DNA from: Chlorogloeopsis sp. ULAP01
GTDB lineage: Bacteria > Cyanobacteriota > Cyanobacteriia > Cyanobacteriales > Nostocaceae
Length of the DNA stretch: 64,000 nucleotides
NCBI RefSeq assembly: GCF_030381805.1
Contig: NZ_JAUDRH010000019.1
Span: 136,858 to 200,857, forward strand
Direction: 5' to 3'
A model generated the notes under the pieces. The model ran no database searches, had not been told where the DNA came from, and saw only the letters and a list, made by a program, of their open reading frames with translations. Below, piece after piece: positions 52,021 to 61,059 of this stretch. How positions within the stretch are numbered: position 1 is the stretch's first letter; each line of letters begins with the position of its first letter. A program made the position numbers and the translations under genes.

Positions 52021-53419
52021 AACCACCATAATATTCTTCAAAAACCCAAGCACCGTGAAATCCATAGGGTACGCGTTGGGGAAGTAGCACTCGTGCCACT
52101 GGTTCAGATGTAACATCCTGAGCGTTCACGACTACAAGTTCAGAAGTTTCAGAAGCGCGATCGTAAACAAAAGTCACAAGCCAACCATCATCCTCACTCT
52201 TTGTCACTCCGTTAGGAGTACGAGGTACAAATACTGCTTCTCCACCGTAGCGCCCTTGTCCAAATTCATAAGTTTGGGAATTGCCATTGTGGAGATTGTA
52301 TTTGATGATTCCATCAAACAAAGGTATGGAACTTTTTGCCATTTTACCAGCGTAGCCATATTGAGTTTTACGTCCCAACAGGTATTCATTCACGCGGGGA
52401 AATTCTGAAGGCATATCGTCTAGCATTTCTTCGTGTACAGTTCCACTAGTCAAGTTAAAACGCCAGCGATGCAGGTGAGGAATATTTCCTTGAGGATCGC
52501 TTTGAGAGTCTTCAGACGCTAATACTGTCGTGGAATTCATTCGACAAGCTATAAGTACAACTTCGTCTCCTTCCTCATAGGCATTGAGGGTATGGAAGAC
52601 ATAGCAAGCCGGGGTTTCAAACCAACGGATATCACCATTGTCACCGTGACGGGGAAGAATACCAAAGCGACTGGGGCGATCGCGCTCAAACATCATCAAA
52701 GGCTCTCCCCTTTGCATCCGTTCAGGGCTAAAAGTTAGCGGCAAATCCATAAAAATTGTGTAGTTTTCGGTGATAGCAAAATCATGCATCATCACGGGCA
52801 TTGGCAAATCAATAGGTACTGTCCGCAAAAGTTCACCACTAGCTGAAACCACACCATATTGCAGGTAAGGCGGACTAAAGCTATAGCCAAAAAACATCAT
52901 TTCCCCTGTCACCGGATCTACTTTAGGATGAGCGGTAAAAGGAGAAATTAGTTTGCCATTGTAGGTGTACTCACCAATAGTTTCTAACTCAGGAACTTTG
53001 ATGGCGTGAGGCGCACCTCCTTCCCACAGGGCGAAAAATTGACCAGCGTGCCATACCAAAGCAGTGTTAGCAGTATTCTTGTAAAATCCATAGGGGTTAT
53101 TTTGTTGTGGTGGTTCTAATAACCCAGTCCAGATAGCTTTACCTGCTTCATGCTCGATTTCCCATCCTCTTGTTCGTACGTAACGGTTACGGTAAGTAGC
53201 TCTGCCATTGCTAATGCGTACACCGTGCAACATTCCATCTCCATCAAACCAATGGTATTGACCGATCGGTGTCCATTGAGGGTTGGGGCCATTTCGCACG
53301 AACATTCCCGATAAGTCGGGAGGTAACTCACCTATGACTTTGAGAACATCGGTGGTAATTTCATGACGTACAGGCGCAAAGTTGCCATCGAGATAGGGAT
53401 TGACTACTGTGGCTACCAT
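52019..53419 (-). CDS. Carotenoid cleavage oxygenase
   Basis: A 466-residue member of the CCD/RPE65 family, non-haem iron enzymes cleaving carotenoids or apocarotenoids to aldehydes. The four iron-ligating histidines are seen in FTAHPKVDP, MMHDFAIT, FHTLNAYEEGDEVV and the C-terminal YGFHGAWV; N-terminal HWFDGDGMLHGV is also typical. Length fits plant CCD1/NCED-like cyanobacterial enzymes. Substrate is not predictable. Monocistronic. Confidence 0.92.
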   Translation of the reverse strand: MVATVVNPYLDGNFAPVRHEITTDVLKVIGELPPDLSGMFVRNGPNPQWTPIGQYHWFDGDGMLHGVRISNGRATYRNRYVRTRGWEIEHEAGKAIWTGLLEPPQQNNPYGFYKNTANTALVWHAGQFFALWEGGAPHAIKVPELETIGEYTYNGKLISPFTAHPKVDPVTGEMMFFGYSFSPPYLQYGVVSASGELLRTVPIDLPMPVMMHDFAITENYTIFMDLPLTFSPERMQRGEPLMMFERDRPSRFGILPRHGDNGDIRWFETPACYVFHTLNAYEEGDEVVLIACRMNSTTVLASEDSQSDPQGNIPHLHRWRFNLTSGTVHEEMLDDMPSEFPRVNEYLLGRKTQYGYAGKMAKSSIPLFDGIIKYNLHNGNSQTYEFGQGRYGGEAVFVPRTPNGVTKSEDDGWLVTFVYDRASETSELVVVNAQDVTSEPVARVLLPQRVPYGFHGAWVFEEYYGG

Positions 53420-53682
53420 AGTGTTTTGTCAAACTGAGGGTTAATATATGACTGGTTCTTTCTATATTTTGGCTTGGGAATTTAGTGGTTTGGAGTGAGG
53501 ATTTGCGGCTCAGTAAGAATATTTATACTGCGCAAAGCTACTATGCTACTTAATATTAGAACGTGGTATATTTAGCAGTTACCAATAAATATTTAAGTAT
53601 TAAGTTAGCTTGACATTATGCATAATTGAAAGCTACAAAGGTATTTCTCTAATTTTAATATTTTTAATTGACTTGGCTATCT

Positions 53683-54102
53683 ATGTATAAAAAATCAACT
53701 AGAACCATAATATTGGCAGTGGCAGCGATCGCACTTTTGTTTATTCTAGCTATTCCTAGTTTAGCGATGCCAAATAAGGTTATTGCTCAAAAACCCAGAA
53801 TTGATTGTTCTAAAGCGACTACTACACCAGAACTTAAGTATTGTTCTCAATTATCCTACACAGCCGCAGACAAAAAACTAAATCAGGTTTATCAAAAAGT
53901 GATATCAACCTTAAACAGAGAACCTAAACAATTACTAATTACAGCAGAACAAGCGTGGATTAAGTTTCGTGATAATAACTGTAATTTTGAAGTTTATAGT
54001 TCTCGCGGTGGAACAGGTTATGAAATCTTTCGTAATGGATGTCTCGAACGGCTAACTAAACAACGCACCAAAGACTTAGAAGATTATTTAACGGCTAGGT
54101 AA
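53683..54102 (+). CDS. LprI-like (DUF1311) secreted protein
   Basis: About 139 residues with signal peptide (TIILAVAAIALLFILAIPSL) and a DUF1311/lysozyme-inhibitor LprI-type domain: IDCSKATTTPELKYCSQLSY, WIKFRDNNCNFE and NGCLERLTKQR, with four conserved Cys likely forming two disulfides. ATG 53683 is preferred to the in-frame TTG 53668. Role in the periplasm unknown. Confidence 0.85.
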   Translation: MYKKSTRTIILAVAAIALLFILAIPSLAMPNKVIAQKPRIDCSKATTTPELKYCSQLSYTAADKKLNQVYQKVISTLNREPKQLLITAEQAWIKFRDNNCNFEVYSSRGGTGYEIFRNGCLERLTKQRTKDLEDYLTAR

Positions 54103-54116
54103 TTAAATAGGAACTA

Positions 54117-54151
54117 AAGATCCCCGATTTTTTGGAAAAATCGGGGATCTT
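54117..54151. terminator. 16-bp perfect hairpin after the LprI-like gene
   Basis: Stem 54117-54132 with 54136-54151 and 3-base loop, core GATCCCCGATTTTT. The T-run is inside the stem, so it resembles a dispersed palindrome acting as terminator. Confidence 0.75.
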
Positions 54152-54650
54152 GTTCATTTTCCCCAGAAAGTAAGTAGTTACTATTACATTTATCACAAAT
54201 TTTATTCAATTATTGCGAAAAATTATTGTGAATAAATCTTGGTAAAGTATCAATATCTATCGAGAGGAGTAATGCTAGTCTTATATACATAAGGCACAAG
54301 CAAGATGAAACTTCAACCAAAGAATTTTTTAGATCGGAGCCTGTGCCACCTGCTCCCGTCTATTCGCAATCAATCCGATTAGGATGGCGTCCAAGAATGT
54401 GTTTTCGCCTTGAGTATATCGAGTTGTTTTGGAGGTAATTGAACGCACAGCCAAGAATGCCTGCCTAGCTGAAATAAAGGATGCTCTAGTCGGAAGATAA
54501 GAATAAAGATTGCGAATTTTGTTCACCTTAGTTTGAGTTACTTGTATCTGACTTTTAATTCTAATAAACCTGTTGGATGGTTAGTAAACTGCCGTTAGCT
54601 AGTGACGTTCCTCGGTCATAGTTAGCGGCAGTAAAGTTTTATATATTTGC
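54152..54650. other. Intergenic region with a doubtful minus-strand frame
   Basis: About 500 bases. A 65-codon minus-strand frame (54329-54526) includes SARQAFLAVRSITSKTTRYT and LDAILIGLIANRREQ; it looks somewhat protein-like but begins with GTG without a ribosome site and I know no family. Not called as a gene. Confidence 0.35.
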
Positions 54651-55502
54651 TTAATTTTGTAATGTAATCACAGTTACTTCTGGTGGACAAAAAAGCCGTC
54701 CTGGTGCGTAAGTTCCTAAGCCACGATTGACGTATAGCTGATTTTCTCCCACTCGATGTAAACCGTATGCCCATTCCCAATGTCGCACCACCTTAGCGCA
54801 ATCTGCTCGCAAGAATGGTATCCACAGCCGCACTTTTCTGGGAATTCGGCGAATCAGCTTTTTGTAATAAATAACCGCAGGGCCAATTCCTGGTATAATA
54901 ATTTGACCACCGTGAGTATGGCCAGATAGTTGCAAATCTACCCGCCATTGTTGTAAAAATTCAGCAGTATCAGGATTGTGAGATAAGACGATACACGGTT
55001 TTGCTGGATCTAAATTGTTCATTACCAGTGCAGGTTTAAATTCCCGCGACCAATAATCGGCTAGCCCTACTAATAATATTTGTTCTCCCAGTGGATAAGC
55101 GATTTCATTCCAAAGAACTTTAACATCAATACTAGATAAGGCACTTGTAATTTCTGCTTTTGAGTAGCGGTAGTATATATCATGGTTGCCAAGTACAGCG
55201 TAAATACCAGCACGGCTTTGCAGATGTTTGAGTCGCTGTACTAGCTTGTGTATTGGAGTTGGATCGTCGGTTATATAGTCACCCGTTAGTACAACTAAAT
55301 CTGGTTCAGCTTCATTACTGATTGCGATCGCTTGTTCTAACATTTCTTCCGACAAGCGCAACCCATCGTAGTGCAAATCTGACAACTGCACCAGCTTCGT
55401 ACCTTGCAACGATGCTGGCAAGCCCTCAATATTAACTGTCAGTGCCTCTACACTTAAATTTCCAGACAACAACCTGTGCATAATGCTGACATCACTCCTC
55501 AT
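54651..55502 (-). CDS. Calcineurin-like metallophosphoesterase
   Basis: A 283-residue phosphoesterase with all five metal motifs: QLSDLHYDG, LTGDYITDD, LGNHDIYY, LSHNPD and SGHTHGGQI. The subgroup (YkuE-like) often acts on lipid or nucleotide phosphates; no membrane helix is evident at the N-terminus. Monocistronic. Confidence 0.9.
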   Translation of the reverse strand: MRSDVSIMHRLLSGNLSVEALTVNIEGLPASLQGTKLVQLSDLHYDGLRLSEEMLEQAIAISNEAEPDLVVLTGDYITDDPTPIHKLVQRLKHLQSRAGIYAVLGNHDIYYRYSKAEITSALSSIDVKVLWNEIAYPLGEQILLVGLADYWSREFKPALVMNNLDPAKPCIVLSHNPDTAEFLQQWRVDLQLSGHTHGGQIIIPGIGPAVIYYKKLIRRIPRKVRLWIPFLRADCAKVVRHWEWAYGLHRVGENQLYVNRGLGTYAPGRLFCPPEVTVITLQN

Positions 55503-55779
55503 ACCAGCGCTTTCAGCTTAACATGGTGCGTAAACATGAAATCACTGATGCACTGTTGCATAATCTACCTTTAATCCCCGCTTAATCATCGCTATCTTTC
55601 AAAGAGAGTATGCATTCATAATTTGGAATAAACTATCCCTTCAACCTTTCTTATAAAGGAGAAAGGAGAGTAGTGGGAGAAACATATAACAAAAGATAAA
55701 ATCGCTGCTGAAGAAGGCGTTAGGCTATATGCATAGCCAGTAATTGTTTTATTTTGCCGTTCTGGAGAAAAAGTAACTA

Positions 55780-56952
55780 ATGATACTTGCACCCTCGGAA
55801 GAAAAGATGTGGGAAAAATCGCCCACGAAAAAAAATAGCGATACCAAGACCGATGAGGAGATTAATGCTAAATACGAAAAAGGAGAGAAAAGAATACTCA
55901 CTGAAATGAATCGTGAAAAACTTCCTAATTTTGTGGAAGCTTTAAAAAAGCCTGGCTATATGGATGTGCAACCTTTTTACCAGAGAAGATCCCGTTGGGA
56001 TGAAAAGAAGCAATCACGGCTTATTGAGTCATTTCTTATCAATATTCCTGTTCCTCCTATTATTCTTTATGAAAAAGATTATAATTCTTATGAAGTAATG
56101 GATGGGCAACAGAGAATTACTGCTCTGCGTGATTTTTATGAAAACAAATTAGAATTAACAGGCCTAGAACTTTGGCCAGAACTAAATCAACGTACTTACG
56201 ATCAACTTCCTGCAAAAATTAAAGCAGGTATTGATCGTCGCTCCATATCATCCATAGTTCTAATTACAGAATCTACTTCCGATCCCGAAGAAGAGCTTTT
56301 CTTAAAACGAATTGCTTTTGAGCGTCTGAATACGGGAGGTGTAGCACTCAGCCCACAGGAAGTACGAAATTGTTTGTATTATGGTAAATTTAATCAATTA
56401 TTGTTGGAATTAACAAGTAATTCTATATTTGCCAGTGCTTGGGGAATTCCTCTAGAGAATCATGAAGAGTTACCTCAAAATAATCTATACAAAAAAATGG
56501 AAGATGCCGAATTAGTTCTTCGCTTTTTTGCCTTACGGCATACAGATGACTTTCGTAGAGGAATGAAGGAATTTCTGGATCTCTATATGATGAAGAGTAT
56601 GAATTTTTCTGAGGAAGACATCGAAATTCTCAAAAGTATTTTTATTAGGACTATAAGTTTAGCTAACCAAATTTATGGAGAAAATTTATTTAAACCTTAC
56701 GATCCAAAAACTAATACTTGGAGTAAAGAGGCTTATAAAGCTTATTATGATGCAGTTATGGTTGGTTTTAGCAAGCATTTGGAAGATGCAAGCGTGTTAG
56801 TGGAGCGTAAGCAAATAGTAATTGAAGAAACAAAGAAGCTGTTTAGAGAAGATAAATCAAAGCTCTTGACAGGTGCTGGAAAAACAAAAACTGATATCCA
56901 AGAGCGAATAAGACTATTTGATAATATGTTGTCTAATGTCATCGCCAAGTAA
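55780..56952 (+). CDS. DUF262 (ParB/Srx-fold) protein of a putative defence pair
   Basis: A 390-residue DUF262 protein. The N-terminal domain shows QPFYQRRSRW (about residue 60), RLIESFLINIPVPPIIL and the catalytic-type motif DGQQR (about 108), as in GmrS, SspE and other nucleotide-hydrolysing defence proteins. The C-terminal half is helical without the DUF1524 HNH nuclease, so nuclease activity must come from a partner. Six bases downstream is a HEPN protein, forming a two-gene operon. Function as a sensor or NTPase controlling the HEPN RNase is inference. Confidence 0.87.
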   Translation: MILAPSEEKMWEKSPTKKNSDTKTDEEINAKYEKGEKRILTEMNREKLPNFVEALKKPGYMDVQPFYQRRSRWDEKKQSRLIESFLINIPVPPIILYEKDYNSYEVMDGQQRITALRDFYENKLELTGLELWPELNQRTYDQLPAKIKAGIDRRSISSIVLITESTSDPEEELFLKRIAFERLNTGGVALSPQEVRNCLYYGKFNQLLLELTSNSIFASAWGIPLENHEELPQNNLYKKMEDAELVLRFFALRHTDDFRRGMKEFLDLYMMKSMNFSEEDIEILKSIFIRTISLANQIYGENLFKPYDPKTNTWSKEAYKAYYDAVMVGFSKHLEDASVLVERKQIVIEETKKLFREDKSKLLTGAGKTKTDIQERIRLFDNMLSNVIAK

Positions 56953-56958
56953 AAAGCG

Positions 56959-58008
56959 ATGTTTCAGGAGCTTTTAATAACAGTCAAGGCGAATATTTCT
57001 ACTGTTCATTCCATTATCAAGACTAACGATAAACTTAGAAAAATTGCATTTGGAGAAGAAACTATTATAAAACAAGAATTGGATCAGCAAGCCCAATTCA
57101 TTATTAGTTTTCTCATGGAGGATATACCTAAAGCAAGAGATTGGCGAGTTTACGATCACTGCAGCGCAGTGACGCGATTATACGCTATTTACGAACGTTT
57201 TATTGAGGAGTTAATTAGTGAGTGGCTAGTACTTATTCCAGGATTATTTCCACGTTATTTAGACTTGGATCAGAGCATCCGAAATACCCATCAGATTGGT
57301 GTCGGGAGATTGCTATGTGAATTGAACAAAAACAGGTATGAACACCTTTCTATTGAGGAAGTAGTTCGCGGTTTGTTTCGTGGAGTTACTGGTGAAGCGG
57401 AATACGAGTTACTAGCGGATGCATTTCTTTTTCATGAGCAGAACTTACGTCAAGAAACCCTAGAAAAATTGTTTGCTAATGCTGATATACCAAATGCATG
57501 GGCTTGGGTAGTTAAACATAGAGCCATAAAGTATTTTATAGAAGAAATTCGTGGTAATCAGAACACTGTAGAAGGAGAATTAAATGAACTTATTAGCTAT
57601 CGGAATGATGCAGCTCATGGATCACCGATAGACGACTTATTAGGTTTAAATGCATTGTTGGAGTTGTGTGATTTTATCGAGGCATTGTGCCAAGCGTTGG
57701 CTGAATTGGTAACTTATCAAGTGATTGAGCGCAAGAAATCAATAGGACAAGCTAGGGAAATTGGTAAAATTACAGAGTGGTTTAAGAAGCCAAAAGCTGC
57801 GGTAGCAAAGATTGAGGAAACTATTTTATCAGTCGGAGAAAGTCTTTTTTTAGTTGGTGAAGCATATTGTTTGTTAGCTACTATTCAGAGTATTCAAATT
57901 GATGGAGTTACAAAAGATAAAATACAAACAACTACTGAGATGGAGTTAGGGTTGAAGTTTGATGTAGATGCTAGAAAAGAGTTGCGTTTGTATCAATTGA
58001 GAGCTTAA
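56959..58008 (+). CDS. MAE_28990-like HEPN ribonuclease, partner of DUF262
   Basis: A 349-residue all-helical protein resembling MAE_28990/MAE_18760-type HEPN proteins. The HEPN catalytic motif R-x4-6-H is present as R215-NDAA-H220. The first 200 residues form helices starting MFQELLITVKANISTVHSII. Many HEPN proteins with this motif are metal-independent RNases in toxin or abortive-infection systems. It follows DUF262 by 6 bases, so the two are cotranscribed. Target RNA and trigger unknown. Confidence 0.82.
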   Translation: MFQELLITVKANISTVHSIIKTNDKLRKIAFGEETIIKQELDQQAQFIISFLMEDIPKARDWRVYDHCSAVTRLYAIYERFIEELISEWLVLIPGLFPRYLDLDQSIRNTHQIGVGRLLCELNKNRYEHLSIEEVVRGLFRGVTGEAEYELLADAFLFHEQNLRQETLEKLFANADIPNAWAWVVKHRAIKYFIEEIRGNQNTVEGELNELISYRNDAAHGSPIDDLLGLNALLELCDFIEALCQALAELVTYQVIERKKSIGQAREIGKITEWFKKPKAAVAKIEETILSVGESLFLVGEAYCLLATIQSIQIDGVTKDKIQTTTEMELGLKFDVDARKELRLYQLRA

Positions 58009-58034
58009 GGTAGTGTGATTTTGAGCATTTTATA

Positions 58035-58097
58035 AGCGGGGTTTAGTGATAATTTGAGTTATCAGGAAATATGGTATATCCAAATCAAACCCGCCCC
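58035..58097. repeat. Inverted repeat with AAACCCGCCCC arm, copy 2
   Basis: AGCGGGGTTT and CAAACCCGCCCC arms with internal TATCCAAAT; related to the element at 25143-25202. Located just after the DUF262-HEPN operon, where it may terminate transcription. Confidence 0.6.
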
Positions 58098-58163
58098 TAT
58101 TAATTAACTACACCCTCACTCCTTCAATCATACTGAATATAATACCTATAATACCTAAAATCA

Positions 58164-59729
58164 TCAATAATTTTTAATCATATCAGCGGCTTTTTCAGCA
58201 ATCATAATAGTAGGTGCATTAGTGTTACCACCCACAATAGAAGGCATAATTGATGCATCCACAACTCGTAAACCTTTTACTTTATGGACTTGGAGTTGAG
58301 AATTAACCACCGACAGAGCATCATAGCCCATCTTACAAGTACCAACTGGGTGATATAAAGTTTCTGCCATATTACGAATAAAAGTGTGAATTTCCTCATC
58401 ATCTTGTATCTGAAATCCAGGGAATAATTCCTCACCCCGAAATTCATCAAAAGCTTTCGTTTGTACTAATTTGCGAGCAAGTTTTACACCTGTCACTAAA
58501 ACTTCTAAATCAGCAGCTTTTTCTAGATAATTTGGCTGAATAATAGGTGATTCAAAGGGATTATTAGAACGTAAAGTAATCCTACCTTTACTTTGAGGAT
58601 ATACAAGAGTAGGAACAAAAGTAAATCCATGTCCTTCTGGTTTCGTGAAGCCATGATTTAAGAAATATGCAGGAACGAAATGGAATTGTAAGTTGTAGGT
58701 TTTCAAATCAGACTTAGTTTTGATAAACCCACCTGCTTCTGCAACGTTAGTTGTAAGAGAGCCACTCTTAAAAAGTAAATATCTTAAAATATTTTCTGTT
58801 TTTTCAGCATTTGCTAGAGATATATTTTTAATACATTTATAGACAATGGGTACGCATAAATGGTCTTGTAAATTTTGTCCTACACCAGGTAAATCGGCTA
58901 CTACTGGAATTCCTAAAGCATTCAATTGTTCCTTGCAACCAATGCCTGATAACATTAATAACTGTGGTGAATTAATAGTACCACTCGATAAAATTACTTC
59001 TTTAGTAATTTTTATTTCATGATTGCTACCATTATGAATATAATTTAAGCCAATAGCTTGTTGATGAGCAAAAATAATTTTGGTTACTTGGGCATTAGTT
59101 TTAACAGTTAAATTTGTTCGATGTAAAATTGGCTTTAAATAAGCTACTGCTGCACTGTGTCGTTTACCATATTTCTGAGTTACTTGATAAAATCCTACTC
59201 CTCCCCGTTCTATACCATTAAAATCATGATTTAGCACAAAACCAGATTCTAATGCTGCTTTTATAAATGCATATGAAAGTGGGTTAATACAGCGTAAATT
59301 AGTAATATTGAGAGGCCCATCTACACCATGAAATTCATTTTTTAATACTTCCTGATTTTCAGCTTTTTTGAAGTAAGGTAATACTTCTTTATAACTCCAA
59401 CCTTCATTACCTAAATCGTACCAATTATCATAATCACGCCAGTCGCCACGAATATAAATCATGGCATTGATAGAACTACTTCCGCCTAAAAGTTTACCAC
59501 GAGGCCAATATAACTGTCGATTATTTAAGTGAGATTGCTTTTCAGTATAATAAGCCCAATCATATTCAGTTTTAAATAGTTTGTAAAAGCTCGCTGGAAT
59601 ATGAATTTCTTGTTTTTGATCTGGTTTTCCTGCTTCCAAAAGTAGTACTGTAGTTGTTGGTTCTTCTGTTAAACGATTAGCCAGAACACAACCTGCTGAA
59701 CCTGCACCAACAATTACATAGTCATACAT
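58164..59729 (-). CDS. GMC family FAD oxidoreductase (choline dehydrogenase-like)
   Basis: A 521-residue flavoenzyme oxidising alcohols. FAD-binding GAGSAGCVLANRL at residue 8, GMC signature GKLLGGSSSINAMIYIRGD, second signature GTINSPQLLMLSGIG, and active-site region HPVGTCKMG with His and VVDASIMPSIVGGNTNAPT. Substrate cannot be told; BetA-like choline oxidation is one option among many. Monocistronic. Confidence 0.92.
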   Translation of the reverse strand: MYDYVIVGAGSAGCVLANRLTEEPTTTVLLLEAGKPDQKQEIHIPASFYKLFKTEYDWAYYTEKQSHLNNRQLYWPRGKLLGGSSSINAMIYIRGDWRDYDNWYDLGNEGWSYKEVLPYFKKAENQEVLKNEFHGVDGPLNITNLRCINPLSYAFIKAALESGFVLNHDFNGIERGGVGFYQVTQKYGKRHSAAVAYLKPILHRTNLTVKTNAQVTKIIFAHQQAIGLNYIHNGSNHEIKITKEVILSSGTINSPQLLMLSGIGCKEQLNALGIPVVADLPGVGQNLQDHLCVPIVYKCIKNISLANAEKTENILRYLLFKSGSLTTNVAEAGGFIKTKSDLKTYNLQFHFVPAYFLNHGFTKPEGHGFTFVPTLVYPQSKGRITLRSNNPFESPIIQPNYLEKAADLEVLVTGVKLARKLVQTKAFDEFRGEELFPGFQIQDDEEIHTFIRNMAETLYHPVGTCKMGYDALSVVNSQLQVHKVKGLRVVDASIMPSIVGGNTNAPTIMIAEKAADMIKNY

Positions 59730-59782
59730 TGAAGATACCTCATCGTAATTTTTTAATAATAATATTTGTAAGTGGCACTTTT

Positions 59783-59845
59783 ATATGACTCATTTTTATT
59801 TTTGAAATATGCGTAGGGTGTGTTAGCGAAGCATAACGCACCTTC
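59783..59845. repeat. MITE-like element, partial copy 2
   Basis: GTAGGGTGTGTTAGCGAAGC and the ATTTTTGAAATAT flank match the element at 49041-49110; the right terminus is missing, so this looks truncated. Confidence 0.65.
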
Positions 59846-60200
59846 CAAAGACTTAGATTTTTCAAAAATCAAATCGGATTACTATATTTAATTAGCCTTA
59901 CTAATGATTTATTATTAAATAATTTTAATTCAGACACATTTTTTTAAGACACAAATCCTTGGCTTCTGGTAAGAAGTCGGGAATCTTGTTTATCACAAAT
60001 ATCTTAGACTACTATTTTTCGTTTATCCCAAAATCTATTCTTTGCATCTGTCAAAACAGCCAAATGCTGCGAAACCTATTTCTACCTACGGTGGGGTTAA
60101 TCCATAAGAGCTGATTTATAAGATTTTGTGAGTGAGGTGCAGTTAATAGATATCTGTAATTTTCACTACGCACTTTTGGTAAAGCAACTGGAGACATTTT

Positions 60201-60656
60201 ATGACATTTGCAACTGATGAAAGAACAAAACAGGCTGTAGAGCAATTTCGCGGCTTTGATGTTGATACTCAATTAGCATTACTGTGGTTCGGGTATCTAG
60301 ATATTAAAGATAAATTGATACCAGCAAATCAAACTTCTGCACAAGATACTGCTGCTGCTTTGTACGATCAAATCCAAGCAAAGTCTAAGGAAGAACAGCT
60401 ACAAGCACAACGCGATCTCGCTAGCCGTGCAGATACGGATATTAGCCGTGCCTATACTGCTTTGAGTTCTAGCGCCAAATTAGATGTATGGTTGCGTCTA
60501 GCACGAGGCATGGAAAACGATATTATTATTCCAATGCCCTCTGACTATAAATTGCCCGAAAACACAAAAGGTTTCGTGGATACCATCAAAAGTTTGGAAT
60601 TTGAACAGCGCGTTGATTTCACCCGTAGTGTTGTGATGGAAATGGGTGCTAAGTAA
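60201..60656 (+). CDS. Helical carotenoid protein (OCP N-domain homologue)
   Basis: A 151-residue stand-alone homologue of the N-terminal domain of orange carotenoid protein, a family that binds a keto-carotenoid and can quench singlet oxygen or phycobilisome excitation. Residues matching OCP Tyr44, Trp110 and Arg155 appear as Tyr32 (LLWFGYLDI), Trp97 (LDVWLRLARGM) and Arg142 (FTRSVVMEMG). No C-terminal NTF2-like domain is encoded next to it. Which HCP clade it belongs to, and so whether it quenches, cannot be told here. Monocistronic. Confidence 0.93.
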   Translation: MTFATDERTKQAVEQFRGFDVDTQLALLWFGYLDIKDKLIPANQTSAQDTAAALYDQIQAKSKEEQLQAQRDLASRADTDISRAYTALSSSAKLDVWLRLARGMENDIIIPMPSDYKLPENTKGFVDTIKSLEFEQRVDFTRSVVMEMGAK

Positions 60657-60738
60657 GTAGAGGATAGGAAATAGGGAACAGGGAGCAGAGAAAAACTGTA
60701 ACCTGTTCCCTGTATCATGTTACCTACTGAAGTGCCTC

Positions 60739-61059
60739 CTATTCAGGACGCAGAATGCCATACTGAATCAGATCAAAGCGCTTTCCCTCACGTTGGATAA
60801 AGCTGCACTGAATTTCTTCTTGACGAAAACCCACTTTTTCATGAGCTTTCATTGAGCGGATATTATAGCTAATGGTTGTTGAGCCTACCCGATAGAGGTT
60901 TAACTCCCGAAAAGCATAACCGAGAATAATTTGCAGCGCATCTGTGCCATAGCTTTTACCCCAATATGCGCGATCGCCAATCGCAATACCTAGTGATGCA
61001 ACCTGGTGCATCCACTGGATCGCAGCCAAACCAACTAAACCATCTTCATTTCCAACTCT
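60739..61059 (-). pseudogene. 5'-truncated GNAT acetyltransferase
   Basis: The frame reads VGNEDGLVGLAAIQWMHQVA, then SLGIAIGDRAYWGKSYGTDA with the acetyl-CoA-binding pattern, NIRSMKAHEKVGF and a C-terminal strand. This is the last 100 residues of a RimJ/RimL-type enzyme (about 170-180 expected). Upstream in frame there is a stop (TAA 61060-61062), and the sequence lies within the 3' end of the helicase gene. A TTG at 61029 could start a 96-residue product, but the N-terminal domain is lost. Confidence 0.7.

Noticed and set aside
54329..54526. Minus-strand 65-codon frame
   Set aside because: Somewhat protein-like but lacks a ribosome site and any recognised family; kept only as a note under the intergenic region.
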